Origin: Enterovibrio nigricans DSM 22720
Lineage (GTDB): Bacteria; Pseudomonadota; Gammaproteobacteria; Enterobacterales; Vibrionaceae
Assembly (NCBI RefSeq): GCF_900167155.1
Contig: NZ_FUXU01000002.1
Span: forward strand, 1-64,000
Length of the DNA: 64,000 nt
Direction: 5' to 3'
The translations under genes and the position numbers were made by a program. Below, in pieces: positions 47,494-57,154 of this stretch (positions within the stretch are counted from its first letter, which is position 1; each line of letters begins with the position of its first letter). The notes under the pieces were generated by a model. That model had not been told where the DNA came from. It worked only from the letters and a program-made list of their open reading frames with translations, and did no database searches.

Positions 47494-48146
47494 AAGAGTG
47501 GCTTGAGCGATTGAAAGAAAAGTTTGATGCCCTGACATCACGCGAAAAGTGGCTGATTGCTTTCGCGGGGTGGTTCGTTATCGCGGGATCGGGGGCGTTG
47601 GTATTTATTGAGCCCATGACCAAGGCGGTTTCAGATCTTCAACGCCAATTCACGAGCAACGCACAGAATACAAAACAAATTTTGACGCTGAATGCACTGA
47701 AACAACAAAAGCTCAGCGCTTCGCCTAACGCAGAGTTGGAAGCGCGTTTGTCATCGCTTAACGCAGACATCGCTGCATTGGATGACAAAGTTCAAGCCAA
47801 AGTGGCGGGCTTAGTACCCGCCCCACAAATGTCGCGTTTGGTCGAGAAAGTGTTGTCACAATCCGCACGATTAAACTTGGTCTCTATGACGTCGCTATCT
47901 GCCAAGCAGATCACCGAATCTAAAGACGCAGGCTATTTTGTTCACCCCGTTGAGCTAACGCTGACAGGACGTTATTTCGATATCGTGAAGTACCTGTCTG
48001 ATCTGGAAGCATTACCTGAAAAATACTATTGGCGCAGTGTGGATTATCGAGTCACTGAATACCCGTTGGCCGAAGTTGTGATTCAAGTTTACACCTTGGG
48101 TGAAAGTGAAATATTTATCGGAGGCAGCGATGAAGGACGTCTCTAA
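47490..48146 (+). CDS. mshJ: MSHA biogenesis protein MshJ
   Basis: 218 residues. One membrane segment (about 22-42, WLIAFAGWFVIAGSGALVF) is followed by a coiled coil and a PilO/GspM-like periplasmic domain. It should pair with MshI at the inner membrane. The start overlaps the mshI stop (ATGA), showing translational coupling. Its 3' end overlaps mshK by 17 bases. Confidence 0.87.
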   Translation: MKEWLERLKEKFDALTSREKWLIAFAGWFVIAGSGALVFIEPMTKAVSDLQRQFTSNAQNTKQILTLNALKQQKLSASPNAELEARLSSLNADIAALDDKVQAKVAGLVPAPQMSRLVEKVLSQSARLNLVSMTSLSAKQITESKDAGYFVHPVELTLTGRYFDIVKYLSDLEALPEKYYWRSVDYRVTEYPLAEVVIQVYTLGESEIFIGGSDEGRL

Positions 48147-48456
48147 GCGCGTTTGCGCACTGGTGGTCTCACTGATGCCCGTCCTTTGTTTTGCCGCGGT
48201 TGATCCGACGGCTCCCCTTGGCTATCGCGCACCAGCCTTTGTGCAAACACAAACGGCCATACGGTTGCCACAACTGGACGCTATTTTGTGTATGTCAGAG
48301 CAGCATTGCTCCGCAGTGTTGGATGGAGAGTCTGTGCGACAGGGGCAGATTGTAAAGGGGTTTGCCGTCAGTGCCATCAGCAAAAATCGCGTGTTACTCA
48401 AGCGCGGGAATAAGCGTTGGTCGTTGACCATATTCAATGAGCAGGTAGTACAGTGA
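48130..48456 (+). CDS. mshK: MSHA biogenesis protein MshK
   Basis: 108 residues with a signal peptide (VCALVVSLMPVLCFA) and a small domain of the PilP/GspC type that would bridge the inner-membrane platform and the MshL secretin. The ATG at 48130, with GGAGG 8 bases before it, is chosen over an in-frame start at 48100. It overlaps mshJ and mshL. Confidence 0.85.
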   Translation: MKDVSKRVCALVVSLMPVLCFAAVDPTAPLGYRAPAFVQTQTAIRLPQLDAILCMSEQHCSAVLDGESVRQGQIVKGFAVSAISKNRVLLKRGNKRWSLTIFNEQVVQ

Positions 48457-50069
48457 AGATGAAGATGTTAAGTAGGCTAGTTCTCAGCCTCACCGTGGCT
48501 CTGTTGCTGTCAGCATGCCAAAGTGTCGGTCACCAGAAACCCACCGAAGTGCAGGCTGCGCTCAATGAAGCGTATGCAACCAGCAGTGGCCAACCGTTGT
48601 CGGATTTGCCTGACGCTGTGACGCAAGATCTGATGGGTGACTTCTCGGAGGTGTCTGGTTCAGGCATTCTCTCAGAAAAACGCTTGCGCATTAATGCTAA
48701 GAACGTTGATGCCAAAGCCTTCTTTGGCAGCCTTGTTCAGGGCACTGATTTCAATTTAGTGATGCACCCTGACGTAGAAGGACACATTACGGTCTCATTG
48801 AAAGACGTCACCGTACCAGAAGCGCTGAATGTGGTTGCAGACATTTATGGCTTTAACGTTGAAACCCATGGTCGATTGATCCAAATTTTCCCAGCCGCGC
48901 TGAGAACCGAAACTTTTACCGTCGATTATTTGCAGCTTCAACGTGCGGGTGTGTCGTTAACCTCCGTGAGCACAGGCGCGGTTGCGTCAGAATCCTCCAA
49001 TTCAAGCAGTGGTGAAGAGACCTCTGAGCGCACATCAGTGTCCACAGGCGGCACCGTGATTGAAACGCGTGCTCAAAGCAGTTTTTGGGAGCAATTAGAG
49101 CGTGCGGTAGCGGCGATGATTGGAGAGGATGAAGGTCGCAGTATTGTGGTTTCTCCTCAAGCTAGCCTGATCACGGTAAAAGCATTCCCCAATGAACTCA
49201 GAGAAGTCAGAAACTTCTTGGAAGCCTCACAAAAACGCCTGACGCGTCAGGTGATCCTTGAAGCAAAAATTTTGGAAGTCACACTCAGTGATGGCTATCA
49301 GCAAGGGATCAGTTGGTCCAACATTGCGCAAAGTATCGGCAGTGGTGGCGTCTCAATTTCTCGTCCAGAAACCGATCTTGTGGGCGATCTCATCTCCAAT
49401 GTCATCGGTGGGCAAACTAATGTGACCATCACGGATGGCGATTTTTCTGCCGTATTAAGCTTTTTAGATACGCAAGGTGATGTGAATGTTCTCTCAAGCC
49501 CACGCGTGACAGCCGCGAACAACCAGAAAGCGGTTATTAAGGTGGGTGGCGATGAGTATTTTGTTACCGATATTTCCTCCAGTGACACGTCAGGGGACAA
49601 CTCTGACTCTGGGCCAAATATCGAACTTACTCCTTTTTTCTCTGGCATTTCATTAGATGTTACGCCGCAAATTGACGATGAAAATGGCGTGCTGTTGCAT
49701 GTGCATCCAGCGGTCATTGATGTGGTAACAGAAAACAAAGAAATCCAGCTTGGAAATTCTTCCACGCCGTACATTTTGCCGCTGGCAAAAACCTCTATTC
49801 GCGAGTCTGACTCCATCATTCATGCACGCTCTGGCGATGTGGTTGTGATCGGTGGCTTGATGAAATCGAGCTATGACGAGCAGGTGTCTAAAGTCCCGCT
49901 TCTTGGCGATATTCCAGGACTTGGGCATTTGTTCCGTAACGTCAATCGATTGAAGCAGAAAACCGAGCTTGTCATTTTACTTCAGCCATCAGTGGTCGGA
50001 GAGCATACCTGGCAACAGGAAATTGACCGCTCCCGCCAGCTTTTAAACGAATGGTTCCCTGAGAGTTAA
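48453..50069 (+). CDS. mshL: MSHA secretin MshL
   Basis: The outer-membrane channel through which the pilus passes. 538 residues: lipobox LLSAC at about residue 22, an STN-type N-domain (NAKNVDAKAFFGSLVQGT), a Ser-rich hinge (about 165-200), an N-domain (VVSPQASLITVKAFPNEL), and the secretin core with VLSSPRVTAANNQ and VPLLGDIPGLGHLFR. It starts at the GTG 48453, overlapping mshK by 4 bases; the ATG at 48459 is an alternative. The order in the operon is the V. cholerae one. Confidence 0.95.
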   Translation: MKMKMLSRLVLSLTVALLLSACQSVGHQKPTEVQAALNEAYATSSGQPLSDLPDAVTQDLMGDFSEVSGSGILSEKRLRINAKNVDAKAFFGSLVQGTDFNLVMHPDVEGHITVSLKDVTVPEALNVVADIYGFNVETHGRLIQIFPAALRTETFTVDYLQLQRAGVSLTSVSTGAVASESSNSSSGEETSERTSVSTGGTVIETRAQSSFWEQLERAVAAMIGEDEGRSIVVSPQASLITVKAFPNELREVRNFLEASQKRLTRQVILEAKILEVTLSDGYQQGISWSNIAQSIGSGGVSISRPETDLVGDLISNVIGGQTNVTITDGDFSAVLSFLDTQGDVNVLSSPRVTAANNQKAVIKVGGDEYFVTDISSSDTSGDNSDSGPNIELTPFFSGISLDVTPQIDDENGVLLHVHPAVIDVVTENKEIQLGNSSTPYILPLAKTSIRESDSIIHARSGDVVVIGGLMKSSYDEQVSKVPLLGDIPGLGHLFRNVNRLKQKTELVILLQPSVVGEHTWQQEIDRSRQLLNEWFPES

Positions 50070-50079
50070 GCAGTAATCG

Positions 50080-50913
50080 ATGTACCTGACCCATTTTAAC
50101 CTGCGTGAAGCGCCGTTTAGCTTAACCCCGGATACCCGATGTTTTTTCGGGCTGCGCTCGCACGTCGAAGCCATTAATACCTGCGTCTCTGCAGCCAAAA
50201 TGGGTGAAGGCTTGATGAAAGTCACTGGCGAAGTGGGTACCGGAAAAACGCTGGTTTGCCGCTATTTACTCAAGACGTTGGCGCGCGATTTTACGCTGGT
50301 GTATTTGCCCAATCCGGCGAATACTGTTGCCAGCCTTTACCGCATGATTGCTGATGAGCTGAGTATTGATAGCGAAACTGAGCAAGACATGCTGTTAGGG
50401 GCTATTCAACGTGCCGCTATCGAGGCCATGCGTGAAGAAAAACCGGTGCTTATTCTGAGCGATGAAGCGCAGGCATTGCCCGATGATGTGCTGGAAGCCA
50501 TTCGATTGCTGGGCAACCTTGAAACCGAGCAACGTAAGCTAATTCAGCAAATTTTGTTTGGTCAGCCAGAGCTTGATGAACGGTTGCGTCACCACAATAT
50601 GCGACAACTGCTTCAGCGTATCAGCTTCAGTGCGGAGCTGTTTCCGATGACATTTGTGGAAGCGTCTGCGTACATCGATCACCGTCTGGAGGAGCAAGGT
50701 GCCCATGCCAGCTTATTCAGTCTTTGGGCAAAACGCCGAATTTGGGTTGCCAGCCAAGGCATACCACGCATTGCACATCAACTGTGCCACAAAGCGTTGT
50801 TGGTGAGCTATAGCAAGGGCCAGAGAAAAGTATCTGGCACTGCCGTTCGACTCGCGATCAAGGACACGCCAATGGCCAAGCAACACACCTCACTGCGTGC
50901 GCTTTGGGGCTAG
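50080..50913 (+). CDS. mshM: MSHA biogenesis ATPase MshM (ExeA-like)
   Basis: 277 residues, an AAA ATPase of the ExeA/GspA type with Walker A GEVGTGKTLVCR (about 48-59) and Walker B VLILSDEAQALP (about 124-135). ExeA-type proteins help to assemble the secretin in the cell wall. Unlike many ExeA proteins it has no C-terminal membrane segment or peptidoglycan-binding domain. It lies 10 bases after mshL and before mshN. Confidence 0.9.
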   Translation: MYLTHFNLREAPFSLTPDTRCFFGLRSHVEAINTCVSAAKMGEGLMKVTGEVGTGKTLVCRYLLKTLARDFTLVYLPNPANTVASLYRMIADELSIDSETEQDMLLGAIQRAAIEAMREEKPVLILSDEAQALPDDVLEAIRLLGNLETEQRKLIQQILFGQPELDERLRHHNMRQLLQRISFSAELFPMTFVEASAYIDHRLEEQGAHASLFSLWAKRRIWVASQGIPRIAHQLCHKALLVSYSKGQRKVSGTAVRLAIKDTPMAKQHTSLRALWG

Positions 50914-50922
50914 GAATATCTC

Positions 50923-52170
50923 ATGAGTGAATTGAATAAAATGCTGAGCGATCTCGCCTCGCCAAATCACAATGAGAGCACACTGAGCGTGGCTCCAACG
51001 CCTACGGCATGGCGTTTTCGTGTTGCGCGATTGGCATTGATTTTGAGCGTAATCACGATTTGTCTCTCGGGCGTTGTTTGGGCGCTATCCTCCCATTTCT
51101 CGCAAGACAAACCAGAACACACATCCGTGGTTAGCGCGAACCATCCGGAACTAAACGTCGTGGAGAGCGCGGTGAGCGATCCTGCTCTATCAACCTCTAC
51201 GGTTATCACACCGTCTTTGCAGGCCACGCAAAAGGTGTCGGCAACACAAAACTTACCTCTAACACAAAAGCTGCCGCCAACACAAAAAGTGGTGAGCCAC
51301 GACAATGATTACGTGGTGCGAAGTCAGCCGACGAAATCAAAACCTACGGTTGTGAAACCGGAGCCGGAGTCAACACCTGTTGCCCGACACATCGAAACGG
51401 TTGAGGTTCAGAAGCAACTGGCAGCAAGTGATGTGGTTGTTGTGACGCCTGTACCGAAAGCGCAGCATGCCGCCGTAGTAGCGCCAAAGGTGACACCATC
51501 GAAAGCCCCTGCGCGTGTTACTGAAACTGATGATACATCTTCGCTGACCGTGGAAACGGTTGAGCTATCCGGACCAGAGCTTGCTGCGATTGCTTACGAA
51601 AAAGCACAAAAACGTGCACAAATCGGTGATAGCAAACAAGCCATCGCGTACTTAAAAGATGCGGTTAATTACCACCCAAACCATATTACGGCAATTAACC
51701 AATTAGCAGGTTTGCTCTATGGTCGCCATCAAGTGCGCGATGCAGAAAATGTGCTGCGTGCGGGCATCAAAGCGAATCCGAACTCGTCGTCGTTGAAGAT
51801 GACGCTGGCGAAAATGTACCAGCAAAATAACCGTGATGAATCAGCCCTGAATGTGTTGCTTTCGCCCGTTTCAGGCCAGAGCGTGGACGATATTCGCATG
51901 GTATCAATGCGAGCTGGCCTTGCACAGAAACTGGGTAACCATAGTGAAGCGCAACACAGCTACCACTGGCTGACGCAGGTCGAACCTGAGCAGGGAAGAT
52001 GGTGGTTGGGCGCTGGCGTGTCTTCTGAGCGAAACGGCGATTTTGAGCACGCAAAGAAAAGTTACGGAAACGCAATCGACGCAGGCGGTTTGAGTAATCA
52101 ATCCATGCAGTTTGCTCGTCAACGTCTGGTGTATCTCAACAGCGCGAAAGGAGCAGACAATGGCCATTAA
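50923..52170 (+). CDS. mshN: MSHA biogenesis protein MshN
   Basis: 415 residues: one membrane segment at about 27-50, then a low-complexity stretch (Thr/Gln/Lys/Pro repeats such as TQKLPPTQKVV, about 100-210), and about five tetratricopeptide repeats (about 215-410). It likely anchors MSHA assembly proteins in the inner membrane and bridges the periplasm. It overlaps mshE by 11 bases. The repeated TQK..TQK unit is a local amplification in the linker. Confidence 0.87.
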   Translation: MSELNKMLSDLASPNHNESTLSVAPTPTAWRFRVARLALILSVITICLSGVVWALSSHFSQDKPEHTSVVSANHPELNVVESAVSDPALSTSTVITPSLQATQKVSATQNLPLTQKLPPTQKVVSHDNDYVVRSQPTKSKPTVVKPEPESTPVARHIETVEVQKQLAASDVVVVTPVPKAQHAAVVAPKVTPSKAPARVTETDDTSSLTVETVELSGPELAAIAYEKAQKRAQIGDSKQAIAYLKDAVNYHPNHITAINQLAGLLYGRHQVRDAENVLRAGIKANPNSSSLKMTLAKMYQQNNRDESALNVLLSPVSGQSVDDIRMVSMRAGLAQKLGNHSEAQHSYHWLTQVEPEQGRWWLGAGVSSERNGDFEHAKKSYGNAIDAGGLSNQSMQFARQRLVYLNSAKGADNGH

Positions 52171-53875
52171 GTTACGTAAAAGGCTCGGTGATTTGCTCGT
52201 CGAAGAGTGCATCATTTCTGACGCGGACCTTCGTGCCGCTTTGAATCGTCAGTCAGAAACGGGTCGTAAGTTGGGTGACACCCTGATTGATATGGGTATC
52301 TTGAGCGAAAGCCAGATGCTCAATTTTCTTGCGCGTCAACTGGGAGTACCGCTGATTGATCTCAGCCTGACGCAAGTCGATCCGACTGCGGTCAGCCTGT
52401 TACCAGAAGTGCACGCGCGTCGTCTGCGAGCTCTGGTGATTGGGCGTGTCGGAGATACTGTGCGTGTTGCGATGTCTGATCCAGCCGACCTTGCGGCGCA
52501 AGAAAGCGTGCTGAACCTCCTCAATCAATATCAGGTTGAACTGATGGTGGTCGCTGAGCAACCGCTTCTCGACGCCTTTGATCGCTACTATCGCCGCACC
52601 AGTGAAATCGCCTCTTTTGCTGAAAGGCTTCAAGCCGAACATGGCGTGAAGTTGGATCAGAAGTTTGGCGCAGAAGACGATCAATCTGAAGAAGTCACCG
52701 TCGTTAAACTGATCAACTCGTTGTTTGAAGATGCTGTTCAGGTGAATGCGTCCGATATTCATATTGAGCCGGATGCAGATACGCTCCGCATTCGTCAGCG
52801 AATTGATGGTGTACTCCATGAAACGCTGCTTAAAGAACAGTCTGTCGCATCTGCGTTGGTGCTCCGTCTTAAGCTCATGAGCGGCATGGACATTTCTGAA
52901 AAGCGTCTGCCACAAGATGGCAGGTTCAACATCAATGTACGCGGTAACGCCATTGATGTCCGTGTTTCCACCTTGCCAGTGCAATACGGTGAGTCCGTTG
53001 TTATGCGTCTGCTCAATCAGTCTGCGGGCATACTTCAACTCGAAGATGTAGGTATGGATCCACAGATGCTTGTGCGTTTTCGTGCCCAGCTCAAACGCCC
53101 GCACGGTATGATCTTGGTGACCGGCCCAACGGGGTCAGGGAAAACCACCACGCTTTATGGGGCACTGAATGAGCTAAACGTGCCGGGGAAAAAGATCCTC
53201 ACGGCAGAAGATCCAGTGGAATACCGTCTGCCGAGGATCAGTCAGGTACAAATCGCCAGCAAGATTGGCCTGACATTCTCTTCGGCCTTGCGCACTTTTT
53301 TACGTCAGGATCCCGACATCATTTTGGTCGGTGAGATGCGTGATTTAGAGACCGTTGAGATAGGCCTTCGTGCCTCGCTAACGGGTCACTTGGTGTTATC
53401 AACCCTGCACACGAACAATGCTATCGACAGTACGCTGCGTCTTCTGGATATGGAAGCGCCCGGTTATTTGGTCGCGAGTTCAGTGAGGGCTGTATTAGCG
53501 CAACGTCTTATTCGGAAAATTTGTCCTGATTGCAAGGTGCCGCATCCGGCAGAGGCGGATGAGCAAGTTTGGTTAAGTACCCTTGGTACTGATGCCGTCA
53601 GTACAAGTTTCTACAAGGGGCGAGGTTGTCAGCGTTGCAATTTTACGGGATACAAAGGCCGTATTGGCGTATTTGAACTACTTGAAATTACACCAGATTT
53701 AATGGATGCGCTGCGTGGTAATGACACGCGTGCGTTCGCCCTACTGGCAGAGCAACAGCCTGGCTATCTGCCGCTTGTGCACTCGGCATTGGCATTTGCA
53801 AAACAAGGGCAAACGTCGTTGGAAGAGGCGATGAAGCTCTCTGAAGGTGCATCGTTGTCGATGGCGATTGCCTGA
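52160..53875 (+). CDS. mshE: MSHA pilus extension ATPase MshE
   Basis: The hexameric ATPase that powers pilus extension. 571 residues from the ATG at 52160. Two MshEN c-di-GMP motifs come first (RLGDLLVEECIISDADLRAA, then KLGDTLIDMGILSESQMLNF), followed by the ATPase with Walker A GPTGSGKTTT (about 322-331), Asp box and Walker B (DPDIILVGEMRD), and a zinc site CPDC...CQRC. Known MshE binds c-di-GMP with the N-domain, so pilus activity here should respond to c-di-GMP. It touches mshG (one base overlap). Confidence 0.96.
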   Translation: MAIKLRKRLGDLLVEECIISDADLRAALNRQSETGRKLGDTLIDMGILSESQMLNFLARQLGVPLIDLSLTQVDPTAVSLLPEVHARRLRALVIGRVGDTVRVAMSDPADLAAQESVLNLLNQYQVELMVVAEQPLLDAFDRYYRRTSEIASFAERLQAEHGVKLDQKFGAEDDQSEEVTVVKLINSLFEDAVQVNASDIHIEPDADTLRIRQRIDGVLHETLLKEQSVASALVLRLKLMSGMDISEKRLPQDGRFNINVRGNAIDVRVSTLPVQYGESVVMRLLNQSAGILQLEDVGMDPQMLVRFRAQLKRPHGMILVTGPTGSGKTTTLYGALNELNVPGKKILTAEDPVEYRLPRISQVQIASKIGLTFSSALRTFLRQDPDIILVGEMRDLETVEIGLRASLTGHLVLSTLHTNNAIDSTLRLLDMEAPGYLVASSVRAVLAQRLIRKICPDCKVPHPAEADEQVWLSTLGTDAVSTSFYKGRGCQRCNFTGYKGRIGVFELLEITPDLMDALRGNDTRAFALLAEQQPGYLPLVHSALAFAKQGQTSLEEAMKLSEGASLSMAIA

Positions 53876-55098
53876 TGGCGCGCTACCGCTATACCGCACG
53901 TACGGCCCAAGGCAAACGTGTCACGGAAGTATTGGAAGCCGCGAGCGAGCGTGAAGCCATGGCGGCGATTGCCAGCTCGGGAAAGATTTTATTATCGCTG
54001 GAGCAGACAACGGCGCGGGTCAAACAGGCCAAACCGTCGGTGAGTCTGTTTCAGCGCAAAGTGAAATTGGATGCGATCGTCATTTTGTGTCGACAAATGT
54101 ACAGCCTGACCAAAGCGGGTGTGCCTTTGTTACGTGCGATTAAAGGGCTGACGGACAGTACGGTCGATCCGGTGTTGAAAGAGGCATTGCATTCAGTCGG
54201 TAGCGAGCTTTCTAACGGCCGCCCGCTGTCATCAGCCATGCGGGATCATCCTCGGGTGTTCAGCGAGCTGTTTGTGTCCCTCATTCAGGTTGGGGAAAAC
54301 ACAGGCCGTCTTGATGATGCCATGTTGCAACTGGCTGAGTACTACGAGCAGGAAATTGAAACCCGGCGCCGCATCAAGTCAGCACTGCGTTACCCCAGTT
54401 TTGTGCTGATAGTGATCATTGGAGCAATCGCTTTTTTGAATGTGAAAGTGGTGCCGCAGTTTGTTGGGATGTTCGCCAAGTTTGGCTCTGATCTTCCGTT
54501 GCCAACCAAGATCTTAATGGCGACATCGAGCTTTTTCGTGAACTACTGGTGGCTACTGGTCATTTCCACGGTTTGTTCTTTTGCCGGATGGCAGGTTTGG
54601 AAGAACACCGAGCAAGGAAGGGTTCGTTGGGACCGATTTAAAATTAGGTTACCGATTGTCGGTCCGTTGCTCAACCGCGCCTTGATGAGCCGTTTTTCGC
54701 GGACCTTTGCGTTGATGCTACGCGCAGGCGTACCGCTTAATACGGCACTTCAGATGTCAGGCGAAGCCTTGGATAACCACTTTCTCGCCGGCGAAGTCGA
54801 CAAAATGAAAGGGGCGATTGAATCGGGCATGAACCTGAGTTCGGTCACCGCAGACAGCAAGCTCTTTACACCGCTTGTGCATCAGATGATTCAAGTGGGC
54901 GAAGAGACAGGGCAAATCGACAACCTGCTGCTGGAAGCCAGCGATTTTTACGATCGCGAAGTGGATTACGACTTAAAAACATTGTCTGCACGCATCGAGC
55001 CTATTTTGCTGATTGTTGTGGCGGGCATGGTGCTGATTTTGGCATTGGGTATTTTCCTGCCGATGTGGAACATGCTTGACCTGATGCGTGGTGGGTAA
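53875..55098 (+). CDS. mshG: MSHA inner-membrane platform protein MshG
   Basis: 407 residues of the GspF/PilC family: two similar cytoplasmic four-helix domains (about 60-185 and 260-385) and three membrane segments (FVLIVIIGAIAFLNVKVVP, WWLLVISTVCSFAGW, ILLIVVAGMVLILALGIFLP). It forms the inner-membrane platform on which MshE acts. Starts on the last base of mshE and overlaps mshF by 11 bases. Confidence 0.95.
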   Translation: MARYRYTARTAQGKRVTEVLEAASEREAMAAIASSGKILLSLEQTTARVKQAKPSVSLFQRKVKLDAIVILCRQMYSLTKAGVPLLRAIKGLTDSTVDPVLKEALHSVGSELSNGRPLSSAMRDHPRVFSELFVSLIQVGENTGRLDDAMLQLAEYYEQEIETRRRIKSALRYPSFVLIVIIGAIAFLNVKVVPQFVGMFAKFGSDLPLPTKILMATSSFFVNYWWLLVISTVCSFAGWQVWKNTEQGRVRWDRFKIRLPIVGPLLNRALMSRFSRTFALMLRAGVPLNTALQMSGEALDNHFLAGEVDKMKGAIESGMNLSSVTADSKLFTPLVHQMIQVGEETGQIDNLLLEASDFYDREVDYDLKTLSARIEPILLIVVAGMVLILALGIFLPMWNMLDLMRGG

Positions 55099-55696
55099 TG
55101 TGCTGCGTTTTGATAAAACCGTTGTCGAGTGGGGACTGATCTCGATAGTGATTGGGATTCTTGGTATCGCTGCAATCCCGCTATTCGATCGGGTTGTAGA
55201 TTATGCCGATGATGTGGAGTTTCGCTATCTGGCAAATGCCTTTGCCGGAAGCGTGAAAAACGTGCAAATGCGAGCCACTTTGCAACCTATTGATAGGCAA
55301 CACGATATGGTGTCATTGGACGGTGTTTCCTTCCGACTGACGCATCAAAACGACAAGCAAGCAGGGCATCCTTTTGCGCTCAAAGATGGCGCACTTACCC
55401 TGCAAAGCTTGTCGTCGAAAGATTGCGGCGCACTTTTTTCTGCGCTAACCGGCCAGTCTTACTGGCTGGATAATGATTCACGGCCGAAGGCGTTTACACG
55501 CATTCAGCCAACAGTTCGAGCGATAGTGGCCAAGGACAAAGGTATCAGTGCCAGCCCCTATTGCCGATTTGAAAGACCGGTGCGCGCCGGTTTTTGGGGA
55601 GATGATTCGTCAGCCACACTGGCGCGTCATGTTTTTGCTTACTATCCCGCTTCTGGGCGGGTAGAGCTATTGAGTAAGACAGGAGAAGTAAAATGA
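55088..55696 (+). CDS. mshF: MSHA biogenesis protein MshF
   Basis: 202 residues with one N-terminal membrane segment (about 15-35, GLISIVIGILGIAAIPLF) followed by a mostly soluble periplasmic domain. Prepilin-like in shape but without the standard GFTLIE cleavage site. It sits between mshG and the pilin, as in other vibrios, and its function is not well established. It overlaps mshG and shares ATGA with the pilin gene. Confidence 0.8.
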   Translation: MVGNVLRFDKTVVEWGLISIVIGILGIAAIPLFDRVVDYADDVEFRYLANAFAGSVKNVQMRATLQPIDRQHDMVSLDGVSFRLTHQNDKQAGHPFALKDGALTLQSLSSKDCGALFSALTGQSYWLDNDSRPKAFTRIQPTVRAIVAKDKGISASPYCRFERPVRAGFWGDDSSATLARHVFAYYPASGRVELLSKTGEVK

Positions 55697-56112
55697 AACG
55701 TCAAGGCGGTTTCACATTGATCGAAATGATCGTGGTAATTGTAATTTTGGGTATTTTGGCGGTCACAGCTGCACCTAAGTATCTGGATATGACCGACTCA
55801 GCGAAAACTGGAGTACTGGAGGGCCTGAAAGGTGCCATTGCTAGTGCTGCAAATATGAAGCACGCTGAGTTCAAAATTTCTGGTGATGCAACAGGTATAC
55901 AAAACGAATATCCTGATGGAAGTGCAAACGGTATTGTTTCACTTATTGATACGGATGATTTCACTGCTGTCAAGGGTGGTACTGCTGCAGCTGATGCAGT
56001 TGAATTTAACTTTGAAGCAGCTGCGGATCGCGGCTCTAAGTGCGTAATTTATACGCCAGCGGCTACTTCTGGTGCTAAACCAGGGATTGAAATTGACACT
56101 TGTTCGCCATAG
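55693..56112 (+). CDS. mshA: MSHA major pilin (MshA/MshB type)
   Basis: 139 residues. Type IVa prepilin start RQGGFTLIEMIVVIVILGIL: cleavage after Gly, with Glu5 of the mature protein present. The globular domain is small and has a C-terminal pair of cysteines (GSKC and IDTC, about 22 residues apart), the usual pilin disulfide loop. AGGAG with 7-base spacing precedes the ATG, a strong ribosome site. Normally two genes (mshB, mshA) are found here; only one is present. Its short length and amino acids suit the main subunit. Symbol by position. Confidence 0.88.
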   Translation: MKRQGGFTLIEMIVVIVILGILAVTAAPKYLDMTDSAKTGVLEGLKGAIASAANMKHAEFKISGDATGIQNEYPDGSANGIVSLIDTDDFTAVKGGTAAADAVEFNFEAAADRGSKCVIYTPAATSGAKPGIEIDTCSP

Positions 56113-56556
56113 GTGTCTAAAGGCTTTACTCTTATCGAGCTGATCACTGTGTTGGTGATCCTCGGTATTGTTAGTGTGTTTGCCGCACCGCGCCTGTCGG
56201 GAACTGAAGCGTTTTCAGTGACCAGTGCGCGGGATACGGGCTTGTCTGTTGTCAGGCAAGTCCAACTCAGGGCAATGCAGCAAGAGACACCGTCTGATAG
56301 CTGTTTTGCCTTGAGCATCACTGCCACCCGCTTGGGCGGCAGTGCTGCTTCTCGCTGTGGATACAGTGATAATCGCAGTGATGTTGTGAATCTTTCAAAC
56401 TCTGATGTCAAAGCATCGGGACCTGCATCCATTGCGTTTGATTTACTGGGTCGTCCAACCTGCACTGCAAATACGTGCAAAATTACCTTTTCTCAAGGCA
56501 ATGCCTCTGCAAGCATTTGTGCAAACAGCGAGGGCTATTTCTATGCCTGTAGCTGA
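56113..56556 (+). CDS. mshC: MSHA minor pilin MshC
   Basis: 147 residues with prepilin start SKGFTLIELITVLVILGIV and Glu5. Four Cys residues are in the C-terminal half. It begins at a GTG directly after the pilin stop (0 bases between), and no good ribosome site is seen, so translation likely depends on the preceding gene. It probably belongs to the tip complex of minor pilins. Confidence 0.88.
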   Translation: MSKGFTLIELITVLVILGIVSVFAAPRLSGTEAFSVTSARDTGLSVVRQVQLRAMQQETPSDSCFALSITATRLGGSAASRCGYSDNRSDVVNLSNSDVKASGPASIAFDLLGRPTCTANTCKITFSQGNASASICANSEGYFYACS

Positions 56557-57154
56557 ACAATCTCATCGGAATGCTTACGATCAGCGTGGCTATACGCTGG
56601 TGGAACTCGTTATCGGCATTGTTGTGTTTGGTGTTGCTTTGGTGTTAATGAGCACCACCTTGTTTCCCATGTTCGCGAAATCGGCTGACCCGCATTACGA
56701 AGCACGTGCCGCCGCGTTAGGTCAGGCCGTAATGACAGACGTGCTTGCTAGGCAGTTTGATCAAAACAGCGATGCAGATGGTAGCCGTTGGCGCTGCGAT
56801 GAAAATGCCGCCGCGGTACGAAACAAAAATATATTGTCGCCCGATCCGATACCTCAGTGCTCACGTAATCTCGCGGGGATTTCGCACAATAACTTCGTCG
56901 CTGTGGAAGACTATATCGGCTGTTGGGGCGTTAAAGCCGCGTGCACGCAAGATTATCGTGGCACGTTAGACGGTCTCGTCGGCGGACTTGCCTCTGACTT
57001 TTCGGGCTTCACCGTGGATATCAATGTGGTCTATGACGCCACCCCATTTTCTGGCGATGCGACGAGTGAGTTTCTCTACAAACGTGTTGATGTAACCGTG
57101 GATACAGGACGTTTTGGTCGCTACGACTTCTCTGCTTATCGAGGCAATTTCTGA
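56543..57154 (+). CDS. mshD: MSHA minor pilin MshD
   Basis: About 203 residues with prepilin start QRGYTLVELVIGIVVFGVALV. The ATG at 56543 is chosen; the reading frame is open to 56405 but lies inside mshC. Overlaps mshC by 14 bases and mshO by one. Cysteine residues in the soluble domain (WRCDENAAA, CWGVKAACT) fit disulfide loops. Confidence 0.85.
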   Translation: MPVAEQSHRNAYDQRGYTLVELVIGIVVFGVALVLMSTTLFPMFAKSADPHYEARAAALGQAVMTDVLARQFDQNSDADGSRWRCDENAAAVRNKNILSPDPIPQCSRNLAGISHNNFVAVEDYIGCWGVKAACTQDYRGTLDGLVGGLASDFSGFTVDINVVYDATPFSGDATSEFLYKRVDVTVDTGRFGRYDFSAYRGNF

